Source: Cognatiluteimonas weifangensis
Lineage (GTDB): Bacteria; Pseudomonadota; Gammaproteobacteria; Xanthomonadales; Xanthomonadaceae
NCBI RefSeq assembly: GCF_003416885.1
Contig: NZ_QVPD01000007.1
Location: 13,039-77,038 of the forward strand
Length of the DNA stretch: 64,000 bases
Direction: 5' to 3'
Shown here: positions 11,448 through 20,019 of the stretch, piece after piece
Position numbering within the stretch: the stretch's first letter is position 1
How the letters are laid out: each line of letters begins with the position of its first letter
Made by a program: the position numbers and the translations under genes
Notes under the pieces: model-generated
Seen by the model: the letters and a program-made list of their open reading frames with translations, nothing else
The model's database searches: none
What the model was told of the DNA's origin: nothing

Positions 11448-11589
11448 GGGGGTCGGATTGCGGACGGGCGCGGCGTCAAGCCCACGGACCCAAGATGCAG
11501 GCGCAGGCTGGAGCAGGCAACCCAATGCCGTTTAGGTTAGCAGACCGGACCGCCAGCCCGCGCCCCGGCTGCGTCGAGGCCGACGCCCT

Positions 11590-11731
11590 GGACGACGGCG
11601 CACGCGTGCGGCGCCGTGGGCACCGGCCGGTGGACGGGATCGATCCGCCAGCCGCCGGAGGCCGACAACCCCGGACGATGGCATGCGCGTGCGGCGCCGC
11701 GGATACCGGCGGACGGACGGGATCGGCCCGG
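11590..11731. repeat. Imperfect ~60-bp direct repeat between recX and alaS
   Basis: Two copies, about 11590-11650 and 11672-11731, share the cores GCGTGCGGCGCCG and GGACGGGATCG with scattered differences. This lies in the 331-base gap (11448-11778), which otherwise holds no gene I can support. Confidence 0.6.
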
Positions 11732-11778
11732 GAACCGCGGCGCCTTCGCGGATTGCGCGCCCATGCGCGCGGCGGGGG

Positions 11779-12309
11779 TCAGTCGTCCGGCGCCTCGCGC
11801 AGCGCCGCGCGCACGCAGTCGCCGTCGTAGCCGCGGCGGAGCAGGAAATCGGCGGCCTTGCGCCGGCCCGGAACGCCGGCCAGGGCGGGACCGAAGCGGC
11901 GCCGGACCAGCTCCCGCGCGCGCGTCGGCCAATCGTCCTCGCCGGCCTGCGACAGGGCCGCGAACGCCGCGGCGACCGCGTCGTCGTCCAGGCCGTGGCT
12001 GGCGAGCTCGGCGCGGATCCGCAACGGGCCGTAACCGGCACCGGCGCGGGCGCGGGCCAGGCTGCAGGCGAAGCGGGTGTCGTCCTGCCAGCCGGCCGCG
12101 GCCATCTGCGCGACCGCGGCTTCGGCGTCCTGTGCGGGGATGCCGCGCGCCAGCAGCTTGCGGGTCAGCTCCGGCCGCGAGTGCTCGCGCCGCACCAGCA
12201 GTGCAAGCGCGCGCTGCGCCGGCGTGGACTCCTGCCGGCGCGATGGCTTGCGCGAAGACGCCCGGGACGGGTCCCCGTGCGACCGATCGCTGCCGTCGTC
12301 CTGCGACAT
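11779..12309 (-). CDS. recX: RecA-modulating protein RecX
   Basis: A 176-residue protein of the RecX family, which binds RecA filaments and limits their extension and ATPase activity. Tandem three-helix repeats are visible ([20 protein letters not shown] and [18 protein letters not shown]). The N-terminal 28 residues are a Ser/Arg-rich extension. It begins 16 bases after the recA stop, so it is almost certainly co-transcribed with recA, as in many bacteria. No separate promoter is visible. Confidence 0.93.
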   Translation of the reverse strand: MSQDDGSDRSHGDPSRASSRKPSRRQESTPAQRALALLVRREHSRPELTRKLLARGIPAQDAEAAVAQMAAAGWQDDTRFACSLARARAGAGYGPLRIRAELASHGLDDDAVAAAFAALSQAGEDDWPTRARELVRRRFGPALAGVPGRRKAADFLLRRGYDGDCVRAALREAPDD

Positions 12310-12325
12310 GCGCGGCGTCGGCGAG

Positions 12326-13369
<1,044 letters not shown>

Positions 13370-13537
13370 CGCGGATTCCTCGGTGTGGTGGCGTGAGTGC
13401 AGGTTAGGGGGTGCGGGTCGCGCGGACTGAGACCGCCGCGGACCGGGAGCGAAGATAGACGCGCGTCCGGGAGACATCCTTCCGGCAAGCCCGTGCCCGC
13501 GTGTCGGGAAACGCCGCGCAGCGGGCACGCGCAGCCG

Positions 13538-14185
13538 TCACCGGTGCGGCCTCACCAGGCCGCAGTACAGGCCCTCGATGGCGAACTCCTGGTCGGGTCG
13601 CACGTCGATCGGGGCGTAGTCGGGGTTGCGCGGCAGCAGGCGGATGCGGTCCCGGCCGACCTTGAGCAGCTTGACCGTGATCTCGTCGTCGATCCGCGCC
13701 ACCACGATCTGGCCCGAGCGCGCGTCGGCGGTGCGGTGCACGCCGATCAGGTCGCCGTCGAAGATGCCCTCCTCACGCATCGAATCGCCCTGCACCTTGA
13801 GCAGGTAGTCGGGCGCGGGCGAGAACAGCACGCGGTCCAGGATCAGCAGTTCCTCGGCCTCGAGGCCGTCGTTGCCGGCGCCGATCGGCGCGCCGGCGGC
13901 GACTCGCCCGAGCACCGGCAGGTGCAGCGCGGCGTCGTCGGCGGCGAGCGCGAGTGCGCGCTGCGGCGGTGGCGGCGCCCGCAGCACGCGGATGCCGCGC
14001 GCACGGCCGGGGATGCGTTCGATCGCGCCCGCCGCCTCCAGCGCCTCCAGGTGGTACTGCGCCGCGCGCACGCCGCGGAAGCCGAAGGCGCGGGCGATCT
14101 CCGCTTGCGACGGCGGCATGCCTTCGGCCTCGATGCGTTCGGCGATCAGGGCCAGGATGGCGTGCTGGGTATCGGTCAGCGACAT
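13538..14185 (-). CDS. lexA: SOS repressor LexA
   Basis: A 215-residue repressor and self-cleaving protease. The N-terminal winged helix-turn-helix (PPSQAEIARAFGFRGVRAAQYHLEAL) has the xanthomonad form, with RAAQYH in the recognition helix. The cleavage site is probably Ala97-Gly98. The catalytic dyad is Ser135 (GDSM) and Lys172 (TVKL), 37 residues apart as in E. coli LexA. The ATG at 14185 gives the usual start MSLTDTQHAILALIAERI. It is only two bases from the operator, with no Shine-Dalgarno in between, so the mRNA may be leaderless. Autoregulation through the adjacent box is expected. Confidence 0.98.
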   Translation of the reverse strand: MSLTDTQHAILALIAERIEAEGMPPSQAEIARAFGFRGVRAAQYHLEALEAAGAIERIPGRARGIRVLRAPPPPQRALALAADDAALHLPVLGRVAAGAPIGAGNDGLEAEELLILDRVLFSPAPDYLLKVQGDSMREEGIFDGDLIGVHRTADARSGQIVVARIDDEITVKLLKVGRDRIRLLPRNPDYAPIDVRPDQEFAIEGLYCGLVRPHR

Positions 14186-14187
14186 GG

Positions 14188-14206
14188 TTAGTAGTAATAC
14201 TGCTAA
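14188..14206 (-). promoter_or_regulatory. LexA operator of lexA
   Basis: TTAGTAGTAATACTGCTAA on the plus strand is an interrupted palindrome that differs by one base from the published xanthomonad consensus TTAGTARTAATACTACTAA. It ends two bases before the lexA start codon and must overlap the promoter. Confidence 0.92.
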
Positions 14207-14362
14207 TTCCTGTCAGCCGTCAAGCGCCCTGCCCCATGGGGCCGCGCCAACGCCCCGGCTGCGCCGCCGAGCAGGCCTGCGCCGTCTCCGGGGGTCGCAC
14301 GGCCGGCCCGCGGGCACCCCGACGCAACCGCCGCACCGCCCGGGTGCCAGGCTCCGCGCCGC

Positions 14363-14860
14363 TCAGTCGGCGACCGTCTCCAGGCCGCGCAGTGCGGCCG
14401 CCACGGTCTGCCGCCGCACCGCCTCGCGGTCGCCGTCGAAACGGAATACCTGGGCGGTGGGATAACCGCCGCGCCGTTTCCACGCGATCCACACGGTGCC
14501 CACCGGCTTGTCGACGGTGCCGCCGCCGGGCCCGGCGATGCCGGTGACCGCCACCGCGACCGTGGCCCCGGAATGCACCAACGCGCCCGACACCATCTCG
14601 ATCACGGTCTCGCGGCTGACCGCGCCGTGACTCTCCAGCGTTTCCGGACGCACGCCCAGCAACGCCTGCTTGGCCTCGTAGCTGTAGGCAGCCAGGCCGC
14701 AATCGAACCAGTCCGAGGCGCCGGCGACGTCGGTGACGGTCTTGGCGATCCAGCCGCCGGTGCAGCTTTCGGCGGTGACCAGCATCTGCCGGGTGCGGTG
14801 CAGGTGTCGGCCGATGCGTTCGGCCAGGCCTTGGAGTGCGGCGTCGTCGAGAGCGGGCAT
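14363..14860 (-). CDS. pncC: Nicotinamide-nucleotide amidohydrolase PncC (CinA C-terminal family)
   Basis: A 165-residue single-domain CinA-like enzyme that deamidates NMN to nicotinate mononucleotide in pyridine nucleotide recycling. The N-terminal motif TAESCTGGWIAKTVTDVAGAS includes the catalytic serine. VAVTGIAGPGGG and KPVGTVWIAW are also family signatures. It lacks the N-terminal competence domain of full CinA, as in E. coli YgaD/PncC. It lies upstream of lexA on the same strand, with 177 bases between that contain the lexA operator. In several proteobacteria pncC precedes recA. Confidence 0.93.
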   Translation of the reverse strand: MPALDDAALQGLAERIGRHLHRTRQMLVTAESCTGGWIAKTVTDVAGASDWFDCGLAAYSYEAKQALLGVRPETLESHGAVSRETVIEMVSGALVHSGATVAVAVTGIAGPGGGTVDKPVGTVWIAWKRRGGYPTAQVFRFDGDREAVRRQTVAAALRGLETVAD

Positions 14861-14975
14861 GCGCGGGGACTTGATCCAGACCGCAGCAGGCGGCCTTTGC
14901 AGGGCGTGTCGGGCGCCGGCGCGCGGCGCTCACGCCGCAGCATGATGTCACGCTCGTCGCCGCCCGTGCGCGTGA

Positions 14976-14998
14976 ACGCCCTCCCGCGGGGAGGGCGT
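14976..14998 (-). terminator. GC-rich hairpin after the copper-receptor gene
   Basis: ACGCCCTCCC and GGGAGGGCGT form a ten-base stem 24 bases downstream of the receptor stop codon. The base run after it has few Ts, so termination efficiency is uncertain. Confidence 0.5.
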
Positions 14999-15021
14999 CT
15001 GCTGCCGTCGTGCGGATCCGC

Positions 15022-17160
15022 TCAGTACGTCAGATTGAACTTCATCCACACCGTGCGACCGGGTTCGCCGATCCGCACCGGGTCGGCGGGATAGCCGAAA
15101 TCGGCATTGCCGGCGAGATTGAGGTGCTCGCTGTAGCCGCGGTCGAACAGGTTGTCGATGCCGGCGGTGAGCTGCAGCCGGTCGCCGAACCGATAGCCGC
15201 CATTGACCGCGAACGTGGCGAAGCCGGCGCTGGGGCCGAGGTCGCGGCCGACCACGTTGCCCTGGTCGAGCACGATCCGCTCCTGCGCCGCCACCGCGCG
15301 CAGCAGTGTGCCGAAGGACCAGCGCTCTCCTTCCCGGCCCAGCGACAGCCGCGCCTCCAGCGGCGGCATCTGCGGCAACGCGAGACCGTTGTCGCGCTGC
15401 GCGCCCCAAGCGTAGGCCAGGGTGCCGCCCAGCAGCCAGTGGTCCGCGGGGCGGAGTTCGATGCCCAGCTCGCCACCGTGGATGTCGGCGTCGACACCGG
15501 CCACCGATGTCGTCGGCCGCATGCCGCCGGACTGGTAGGTGAACAGGATGTAGTCGTCGATGCGTCCGGCATACGCGGTGACCCAGACGGCGACCCGGCG
15601 GCTGCGGTACTCCAGGCCGAGGTCGAGCTGGGTGGTCTTTTCGGTGTCCAGCCCGGCGAACGCATTGGCCGCGCCGGCCGGACCGCGGTCGGCGGAAAAC
15701 AATTCCCAGTAGTCCGGCATGCGCTCGCTGCGGCCGAGGCCGATGTACCCGCCCAGCGCGCCCTCGCCCGGCACGCGCTCCCAGCGCAGGAAACCGGCAC
15801 CCAGCGTTTCGTGGCGGGTGACGCCGGCGGTCGGGTTCGGCGTGGGCATCCTGCCGACGGTGACGCGCGCATCGGTGGCCGATGCGCGATCGACGCGTGC
15901 GCCGGCGACCAGCCGGTCGCGGCCACCCGCGCGCCACGCGACCTCGCCGAATGCGCCGACGTCGTCGAAGCGTGCGTCGGTGGCCCAGGCTTGCGCGCGG
16001 TAGGCCTCGCGCCCCGGCGCCTTGCGCTGGCGATGGCGGCTGTCCTGCGCGTCCAGCCCGGCGGTCGCCTCGAAGCCGTCGCCGCGCCAGCGGGCGGCGA
16101 CACGGCCACCACTGGTCAGGCGCTCGACGTTGGAGGCCATCGGCATCGGCATTGGCCCGGCTGGGTTGGGCTGGCGCAGGCTGTAGTTGTCCATCACGTG
16201 GTCGGCGAGGTTGCGGTACACACTCGCCTCGATCGCGCCCAGGCGGCCCTCCGGGCGCTCGTGCGCGAAGTGCAGCGTGTAGCTTTCGCGCACGAACTGC
16301 GCACCATCCATGCTGCGCCCGGCGTAGCGCGCTTCGCCGTCGCCGAAGCCGGCCGACAACTCCAGCACGGTGTGCGCATCCGGGGTCCAGCCCAGCGCCA
16401 GGTCGCTGTTCCACTTGTTCCAGGCCGAGGCGACCGTGCGACCGTCGCCGTCCTCGTAGTCGTCGGCGTGCGAGCGGTTGGCGTTGAGCCGCGCATACCC
16501 CGATGGCGCGCCGTGGGTGGCATCCAGCACCTGGTCGTTGCGGCCGGCGGAACCGCCCAGCAGGCTGCCGCCCAGTTGCAGCTCGCGGGACTGGAAATGC
16601 CGGCGTTCGCGCTCGAAGCGCACCGTGCCGGCCGACGCGCCCGGGCCCCACAGCACCGTCTGCGGGCCTTTCACCACCACCAGGCGGTCGTAGTTCTCGG
16701 GCGAGACGTAGGACAGCGGGTTGTCCATCCGCGACGGACAGGCGCCGGGCATCGCGCCGTCGTTGCTGAGCAGGTTCAGGCGCGAGCCGAACATCCCGCG
16801 CAGCACGGGGTCGGCGTTGCTGCCGCCGTTGCGGATCGCGCCGAAGCCGGGAATGGTCTTCAGGTAATCGGCGCCGTCGCTGGCCGGTACCGGTTGCCGC
16901 GGCAGTTTCGGATCGGTTTCGAAGGTCAGCGCTGAGCTCGGCCGCACCGCGGTCACCACCACGGCATCGAGGACCGGCACCTCGCTTTGCGGCGCTTCCG
17001 CAGGTTGATCGGCGCGGGGTTCATTGGCACGTGGGTTATCGGCGCGGGGTTCATCGGCGCGCGGTTCCGCGGCCGAAACGGAGCAGGACAACAGCAACGC
17101 GGCCGCGACAGACGCGGCCAGGCACGATGCACGCGGCATCGCGACGGGAAGGATCGACAT
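15022..17160 (-). CDS. TonB-dependent copper receptor, OprC/NosA-like
   Basis: A 712-residue outer-membrane beta-barrel receptor. The order is a signal peptide (residues 1 to about 30), a linker with four EPRAD-like units (32-51), a TonB-box-like LDAVVVTAVR (64-73), a plug domain (IPGFGAIRNGGSNADPVLRG) and a barrel ending in an aromatic residue (LTY), as the Bam machinery requires. Cys141 and Met145 form CxxxM (ACPSRMD), the copper ligand pattern I recall from OprC, and a PMPMPM stretch lies in an extracellular-type region. A DUF2946 gene follows the receptor's promoter side, 63 bases upstream on the same strand, which suggests one copper-responsive unit. Confidence 0.93.
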   Translation of the reverse strand: MSILPVAMPRASCLAASVAAALLLSCSVSAAEPRADEPRADNPRANEPRADQPAEAPQSEVPVLDAVVVTAVRPSSALTFETDPKLPRQPVPASDGADYLKTIPGFGAIRNGGSNADPVLRGMFGSRLNLLSNDGAMPGACPSRMDNPLSYVSPENYDRLVVVKGPQTVLWGPGASAGTVRFERERRHFQSRELQLGGSLLGGSAGRNDQVLDATHGAPSGYARLNANRSHADDYEDGDGRTVASAWNKWNSDLALGWTPDAHTVLELSAGFGDGEARYAGRSMDGAQFVRESYTLHFAHERPEGRLGAIEASVYRNLADHVMDNYSLRQPNPAGPMPMPMASNVERLTSGGRVAARWRGDGFEATAGLDAQDSRHRQRKAPGREAYRAQAWATDARFDDVGAFGEVAWRAGGRDRLVAGARVDRASATDARVTVGRMPTPNPTAGVTRHETLGAGFLRWERVPGEGALGGYIGLGRSERMPDYWELFSADRGPAGAANAFAGLDTEKTTQLDLGLEYRSRRVAVWVTAYAGRIDDYILFTYQSGGMRPTTSVAGVDADIHGGELGIELRPADHWLLGGTLAYAWGAQRDNGLALPQMPPLEARLSLGREGERWSFGTLLRAVAAQERIVLDQGNVVGRDLGPSAGFATFAVNGGYRFGDRLQLTAGIDNLFDRGYSEHLNLAGNADFGYPADPVRIGEPGRTVWMKFNLTY
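17008..17067 (-). repeat. Four 15-bp tandem units in the copper-receptor gene
   Basis: Residues 32-51 read EPRAD-EPRAD-NPRAN-EPRAD, encoded by near-identical 15-bp units. This is between the signal peptide and the TonB box, where copy number could vary by slippage. Confidence 0.85.
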
Positions 17161-17223
17161 GGCAACTCCAAAAGCACAAGGCGCCGGCGGCGACGCCGCC
17201 GGTCGGGTCGGGTGGCTTGTGTT

Positions 17224-17622
17224 TCAGAGTGCGATGGGCGGCCCGCGCGAACCCAGGCCGCTGGGGTGGCCGCGCCCGCCGCGGGGCGGCGCGCGCAGGG
17301 CCGGGATCGGTGTTGCCGCCGGCTGCGGCCACAACAGCAGCAGCGCCCACAGCAGCAGCGGCGCGAGCGCACTGAGCAGCGGACAGTAGGCACAATCCAT
17401 GCCGCGGTCGCCGCTCGGCGGCGACGGCTCCGGGTCGAGCGCGGGCAATTGCACCTGCTGCAGGCCGGCGAGCGTGCAGATCTGCGCCCACACCCCGTCC
17501 GCCTGTGGCCGCAACTCCGCCATGCGGCCCATGGTCGGGAGCAGCGCCAGCAACAGCGCGGCGACCAGCGCCAGGCAGTGCATCGTTCGGCGGAAGGCGC
17601 GGGCGTGGATCACGGCGCGCAT
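17224..17622 (-). CDS. DUF2946 family protein
   Basis: A 132-residue protein with an N-terminal hydrophobic segment (MHCLALVAALLLALLP) and a second one after a conserved MDCAYCPLL motif (LLLWALLLLW). DUF2946 proteins commonly carry this CxYC-type cysteine pair and sit beside TonB-dependent copper receptors or Cu chaperones. The function is unproven; a role in periplasmic copper binding is inferred from context. The C-terminal 25 residues are Gly, Pro and Arg-rich. It lies 63 bases upstream of the receptor gene, probably the same operon. Confidence 0.8.
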   Translation of the reverse strand: MRAVIHARAFRRTMHCLALVAALLLALLPTMGRMAELRPQADGVWAQICTLAGLQQVQLPALDPEPSPPSGDRGMDCAYCPLLSALAPLLLWALLLLWPQPAATPIPALRAPPRGGRGHPSGLGSRGPPIAL

Positions 17623-17674
17623 TGTAGGGATCGGGCTCGCGCTTGCCGAGTCCCTGCGGCGATGGCCGCAGCGC

Positions 17675-18604
17675 TCAGACCAGGGTGGTGTCGAGCACCA
17701 TCATCAGCGCGAACCCGGCCATCAGCCCCAGGGTCGCCGGGGTCTGGTGGCCGCGACGATGGGTTTCGGGGATGACCTCGTGCGAGACCACGAACAGCAT
17801 CGCCCCGGCCGCCAGCCCCATGCCCAGCGGATATGCCAGCGCCAACCCGCTGGACAGGGCCACGCCGAGCAGCGCGCCGACCGGCTCCAGCAGGCCGCTG
17901 GCGGCCGCCACCAGCACCGACAGACGCGGCGTGAAGCCAGCGCCGCGCAGCGCCAGCGCCACCGCCAGTCCTTCGGGAATGTCCTGCAGCGCGATCGCCA
18001 CCGTCACCGGCAGCCCCACCGCCAGATCGGCGCGGGCGAAGCTGGCCCCGACCGCCATGCCCTCGGGCAGGTTGTGCAGGGCGATGGCGAACACGAACAA
18101 CCAGATCCGGCGAATGCGCTCCGGGGCCGGGCCGCGGGTGCCGACGCTGGCGTGCTCGTGCGGAGTGAAGGCGTCCAGGCCGAGCATCAGCACCACGCCC
18201 AGCGCCATGCCCACGACCACAGCGCCGGCCCCCAGCGCCTTGCTGCCGAGAATGTCGGCCGCCGCATCCAGGCCCGGCAGCAGCAGCGAGAAGGTTCCGG
18301 CCGCGAGCATCATCCCGGCCGCGCAGCCCAGCAGACTGTCCTCGACCCGCTGCGGCAGGCGGCGCAGCCCCAGCGCCGGCAGCGCGCCCAGCGCGGTGGC
18401 CGTGCAACCCGCCGTGCCACCCAGCAACGCCAGCCGCAGGCCCGGCACCGGCGCGCCCGTGGCCAGCCGCAACAGCCCCTGCAGCAGCAGCGCGACAATT
18501 ACCGCCAGACCCACGCCCAGGCACAGCGCCGAGGCCCGGTTCGCACGCACGTGCGCACGCAGCAGCGGGAACCATCGCGGCCTGGAGGCAGCTGGGAATT
18601 GCAT
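17675..18604 (-). CDS. ZIP family divalent metal transporter (ZupT/GufA-like)
   Basis: A 309-residue transporter with about eight membrane helices that would import Zn, Fe or related divalent ions. The signature helices IALHNLPEGMAVGASF and IALQDIPEGLAVAL carry the metal-binding H/N/E residues. A short loop with FTPHEH lies between helices III and IV, shorter than in many ZIPs. The start chosen is MQFPAASRPRW; upstream in-frame sequence is Arg-rich and not membrane-like. It lies 52 bases upstream of DUF2946 and may belong to the same metal operon. Substrate not determinable. Confidence 0.9.
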   Translation of the reverse strand: MQFPAASRPRWFPLLRAHVRANRASALCLGVGLAVIVALLLQGLLRLATGAPVPGLRLALLGGTAGCTATALGALPALGLRRLPQRVEDSLLGCAAGMMLAAGTFSLLLPGLDAAADILGSKALGAGAVVVGMALGVVLMLGLDAFTPHEHASVGTRGPAPERIRRIWLFVFAIALHNLPEGMAVGASFARADLAVGLPVTVAIALQDIPEGLAVALALRGAGFTPRLSVLVAAASGLLEPVGALLGVALSSGLALAYPLGMGLAAGAMLFVVSHEVIPETHRRGHQTPATLGLMAGFALMMVLDTTLV

Positions 18605-18810
18605 CGTTCGGCCTCGCTTCGAGGAGGTGAACCGGAGGGTCGAGGCTGCCGGCTTGCGCCACCGCGTGCGACGGCCCGGTGCCATGGTAGCCCGGTGCGA
18701 CGCGCACCCTGCGCCGGCGCTTGCGGCGGCCCGGCCCGGGGCCGATGCTGCCGCAGCACGACTGCAGGCCGCGCCGACCCGGCGCGGACGCACCGCGCGA
18801 GGACTTGCCG

Positions 18811-19302
18811 ATGCCGCAGGATTTCAGCATCCGCCCCAACCGGATTCCGTGGCCGCCGCTCATCTATCTGGCCGCGGTCGTGGTCGCCCTCGTCCTGGAC
18901 CTGCTCTGGCCCCTGCCCGCGGCCGGCTGGACGCCGCCCGGCTGGTTGCGGCCGCTCGCGCTGGCGCTCGCCGCCGCCGGCATCGCCCTGGACCTGGCAG
19001 CGATGGCGACGATGCGCCGCGCACACACCAACATCCTGCCGCACCGCGGCGCGGACCGGCTGCTGACCGATGGCGTGTTCGCGCTCAGCAGGAACCCGAT
19101 CTACCTGGGCAATACCCTGCTGCTCGCCGGCGTGGGCCTGGCGTTGCCGTCGGCCTGGATGGTCGCCGCGGCGCTGGTGGCCGCATGGCTGGTCGACCGG
19201 CTGGCGATCCGGCGCGAAGAGCGCCATCTGGCCGCCCGCTTCGGCGCCGCCTATGCGGCCTACGTCGCGCGGGTGCCGCGCTGGCTGCGCCTGCGCCGCT
19301 GA
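18811..19302 (+). CDS. Isoprenylcysteine carboxyl methyltransferase family membrane protein
   Basis: A 163-residue protein of the ICMT/PEMT-like methyltransferase family (COG2020 type). It has about four hydrophobic helices, then the SAM-binding C-terminal motif: LSRNPIYLGNTLLLAGVGL and EERHLAARFGAAYAAYVARVPRWL. Bacterial members have no known prenylcysteine substrate; they probably methylate small molecules or lipids. The start is ATG at 18811, before PQDFSIRPNRIPWPP, with GAGGA upstream. It is divergent from the ZIP gene. The 206-base gap holds no supported gene. Confidence 0.88.
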   Translation: MPQDFSIRPNRIPWPPLIYLAAVVVALVLDLLWPLPAAGWTPPGWLRPLALALAAAGIALDLAAMATMRRAHTNILPHRGADRLLTDGVFALSRNPIYLGNTLLLAGVGLALPSAWMVAAALVAAWLVDRLAIRREERHLAARFGAAYAAYVARVPRWLRLRR

Positions 19303-19348
19303 AGCGCGAAGCAGGCGACCGCCGCGTTCGATCCGCGTCCGGCGCCGG

Positions 19349-19411
19349 CTACGCGACCGCGTCCGCTAGCGCGCCTCCACCCAATGCCTGATACAGCGCC
19401 GCGGTATCGGC
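19349..19411 (-). pseudogene. Remnant tail of a NodT-type outer-membrane factor
   Basis: Twenty codons ending in TAG read ADTAALYQALGGGALADAVA; an in-frame stop lies just upstream. The core ALYQALGGG matches the conserved C-terminus of NodT-type factors, including ALYKALGGGW in the intact gene at 22616-24160. The DNA differs, so this is not a recent copy. The rest of the 220-base gap (19303-19522) shows nothing else. Confidence 0.4.
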
Positions 19412-19522
19412 CCGGCGTCAGGCACGCGCCGCACGAACTCGATGCGGCTGTGCCGGGCCGGCTGCTGCGCGCCGAGCAATGACGGGCAGCTGGCGTGGCC
19501 GAGTGGGCTGCCGCGGCGCCGA

Positions 19523-19996
19523 TCAGGGCTGCCCACGGAAATGCTCCACGAAAGGCTGGCGGAAGCGCTGGTGGCAGGCCAGGCAACTGCGCTGCAACGT
19601 GGCGAACGACGCGATGACCGCCTCGCCGTCCCGGCGTTGCGCCGCCTGTCCCAGCGCCTGCGCCGCCTGCTTGGTCCGCGCGTCGTGCTGGCGGAAGGCG
19701 CCGGCGTCGTTGCCGAGGAAGCCCAGCACCCGCATCTTCTCGGCCAGCGGCGGTTGCCGATGGTCGGCCAGGCGCGGCGCGGTCTTCGCCACCAGCGCCC
19801 AGTCCTCGCGGGCAATGCCGTCGGTGACGACCTGCATGTCGCGGCCCATCTCGCGCATGATCGTGCGCAGCGCCGATCCGTCGGGTGCGCGCGCGGCCCC
19901 GGCCACCGCGGCCCAGGACGCGGCCCCCAGCAGCGCGGCAGCGGTCACGGCCGTCATGACGGTCAGGGTGGTGCGGGGGAAACGTCTTGGTCGCAT
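19523..19996 (-). CDS. Cytochrome c' family protein
   Basis: A 157-residue exported protein: Arg-rich start and hydrophobic signal segment (TVMTAVTAAALLGAASWAAVAGA), then a predominantly alpha-helical domain ending in the haem attachment site CLACHQRFRQPF near the C-terminus, the hallmark of class II cytochromes (c'). Length suits a periplasmic four-helix bundle after signal removal. Cytochromes c' bind NO or act in stress protection; this is family knowledge. It begins 23 bases after the LOG gene with a good GAGGAAG Shine-Dalgarno, so it is probably the last gene of the exporter operon. Confidence 0.85.
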   Translation of the reverse strand: MRPRRFPRTTLTVMTAVTAAALLGAASWAAVAGAARAPDGSALRTIMREMGRDMQVVTDGIAREDWALVAKTAPRLADHRQPPLAEKMRVLGFLGNDAGAFRQHDARTKQAAQALGQAAQRRDGEAVIASFATLQRSCLACHQRFRQPFVEHFRGQP

Positions 19997-20019
19997 GCGA
20001 ACTTCCTCGAATGATCTGG

